From assembly GCF_000426565.1 (NCBI RefSeq), contig NZ_AUFP01000001.1, positions 1-64,000 of the forward strand: DNA of 64,000 nt, in the 5' to 3' direction. Below the pieces are notes generated by a model that was not told where the DNA came from, made no database searches, and saw only the letters and a program-made list of their open reading frames with translations. The DNA comes from Segatella albensis DSM 11370 = JCM 12258. GTDB taxonomy: Bacteria; Bacteroidota; Bacteroidia; Bacteroidales; Bacteroidaceae. The position numbers and the translations under genes are program-made. Numbering within the stretch: position 1 is the stretch's first letter; each line of letters opens with the position of its first letter. Positions 63,777 to 64,000 of the stretch are shown piece by piece.

Positions 63777-64000
63777 ACAAAGAACATGATAAGCATCTGG
63801 GCAATGATTACTCGGATGAACATTCCTAATGGATATACTGATGCATAACTGACACTGGCAGTGTCGCCTTTCAATGTGTCGTTGGCATATCCTAAGGCCA
63901 TCGGGTTGGCCATACTGCCACAAAGGATTCCACAGATGGTACCAAAATCATACTTATGACTCTTCAGGGCTATCAGACCGACGATGATGACGGGTACTAC
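63773..64000 (-). CDS. YidE/AspT-like putative transporter, C-terminal end (runs off the window)
   Basis: The last 75 residues of a membrane protein read VPVIIVGLIALKSHKYDF, then GTICGILCGSMANPMALGYAND, SVSYASVYPLGMFIRVI and IAQMLIMFFV. This matches the end of YidE/YbjL (aspartate-alanine-type exchanger) proteins, with a conserved G-rich helix, NxxALxYA and YPxxMxxRI. The rest lies past base 64000. Its stop overlaps the stop of the pseudouridine synthase gene in a convergent arrangement. Confidence 0.75.
   Translation of the reverse strand, partial: VVPVIIVGLIALKSHKYDFGTICGILCGSMANPMALGYANDTLKGDTASVSYASVYPLGMFIRVIIAQMLIMFFV

Noticed and set aside
63714..63923. 69-residue minus-strand frame at the right edge
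   Set aside because: The correct frame on that strand is the transporter end, which has membrane helices and a family match.
1..64000. CRISPR array, rRNA, tRNA or replication origin
   Set aside because: No regularly spaced direct repeats, no rRNA sequence, no complete tRNA fold and no DnaA-box cluster were seen by eye.

Overview
The window looks like the chromosome of a Prevotella-type member of the Bacteroidales. Support comes from type IX secretion genes (porU, porV), a DUF4290 gene, a BT1754-like hybrid two-component regulator, a MurA with Asp at the fosfomycin position, and many upstream regions carrying the Bacteroidetes promoter pattern TTTG / 19-21 nt / TAnnTTTG, often only a few bases before the start codon. 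All calls rest on reading the sequence and remembered family motifs; no database search was run.

Layout. 1-308: right end of an IS3-family element. 0.3-4.5 kb: leftward unit of two glycosyltransferases and a secreted GH2 beta-glucuronidase-like enzyme, preceded by a candidate small RNA. 4.6-10.5 kb: leftward FAH-family enzyme, porU, porV, ispF. 10.5-13.6 kb: rplM-rpsI-rpsB-tsf with a structured leader and a strong terminator. 13.6-17.2 kb: gene-poor stretch with one copy of a 380-bp dispersed repeat, a secreted esterase, a self-contained unit encoding a 29-residue hydrophobic peptide, and a lipoprotein. 17.2-23.9 kb: surface glycan cluster (acetyltransferase, IspD/TarI-like cytidylyltransferase, SDR enzyme, LicD transferase, GT14, flippase, GT2). 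23.9-34.6 kb: an 11-gene leftward operon in which yicC, gmk and nadD lead into a sulfatase-fold phosphotransferase, two acyltransferases, a UbiA-type DPPR-synthase-like enzyme, a HAD phosphatase, GtrA and two paralogous multi-pass membrane proteins. 34.6-40.4 kb: tsaB, DUF4290, murA, rimM, dxr, rseP. 40.6-46.6 kb: gltB-gltD. 46.6-51.5 kb: fructokinase with a start-region frameshift, mutY, a decayed hybrid sensor regulator, the second 380-bp repeat and an IS30 remnant. 51.7-62.1 kb: AT-rich accessory island. 62.1 kb to the end: RluA-family pseudouridine synthase and the end of a YidE/AspT-like transporter.

The strongest candidate for an undescribed system is the island. One promoter and an XRE regulator lead a ten-gene, tightly coupled leftward operon: a DUF4236-FtsK fusion translocase, a helical protein, a beta-sandwich protein, a sacsin-like ATPase with a DUF3883 nuclease-like tail, a 41-residue protein, a two-TM coiled-coil protein, a small helical protein, a DUF4062 protein and an AlbA_2-type ATP-binding regulator split by a frameshift. 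A broken tyrosine-integrase start lies upstream, and two short repeats recur at both ends. The gene content resembles anti-mobile-element defence, but that function is inferred. The second system of note is the UbiA/HAD/GtrA/membrane-transferase block, which parallels the mycobacterial polyprenyl-phosphate pentose pathway.
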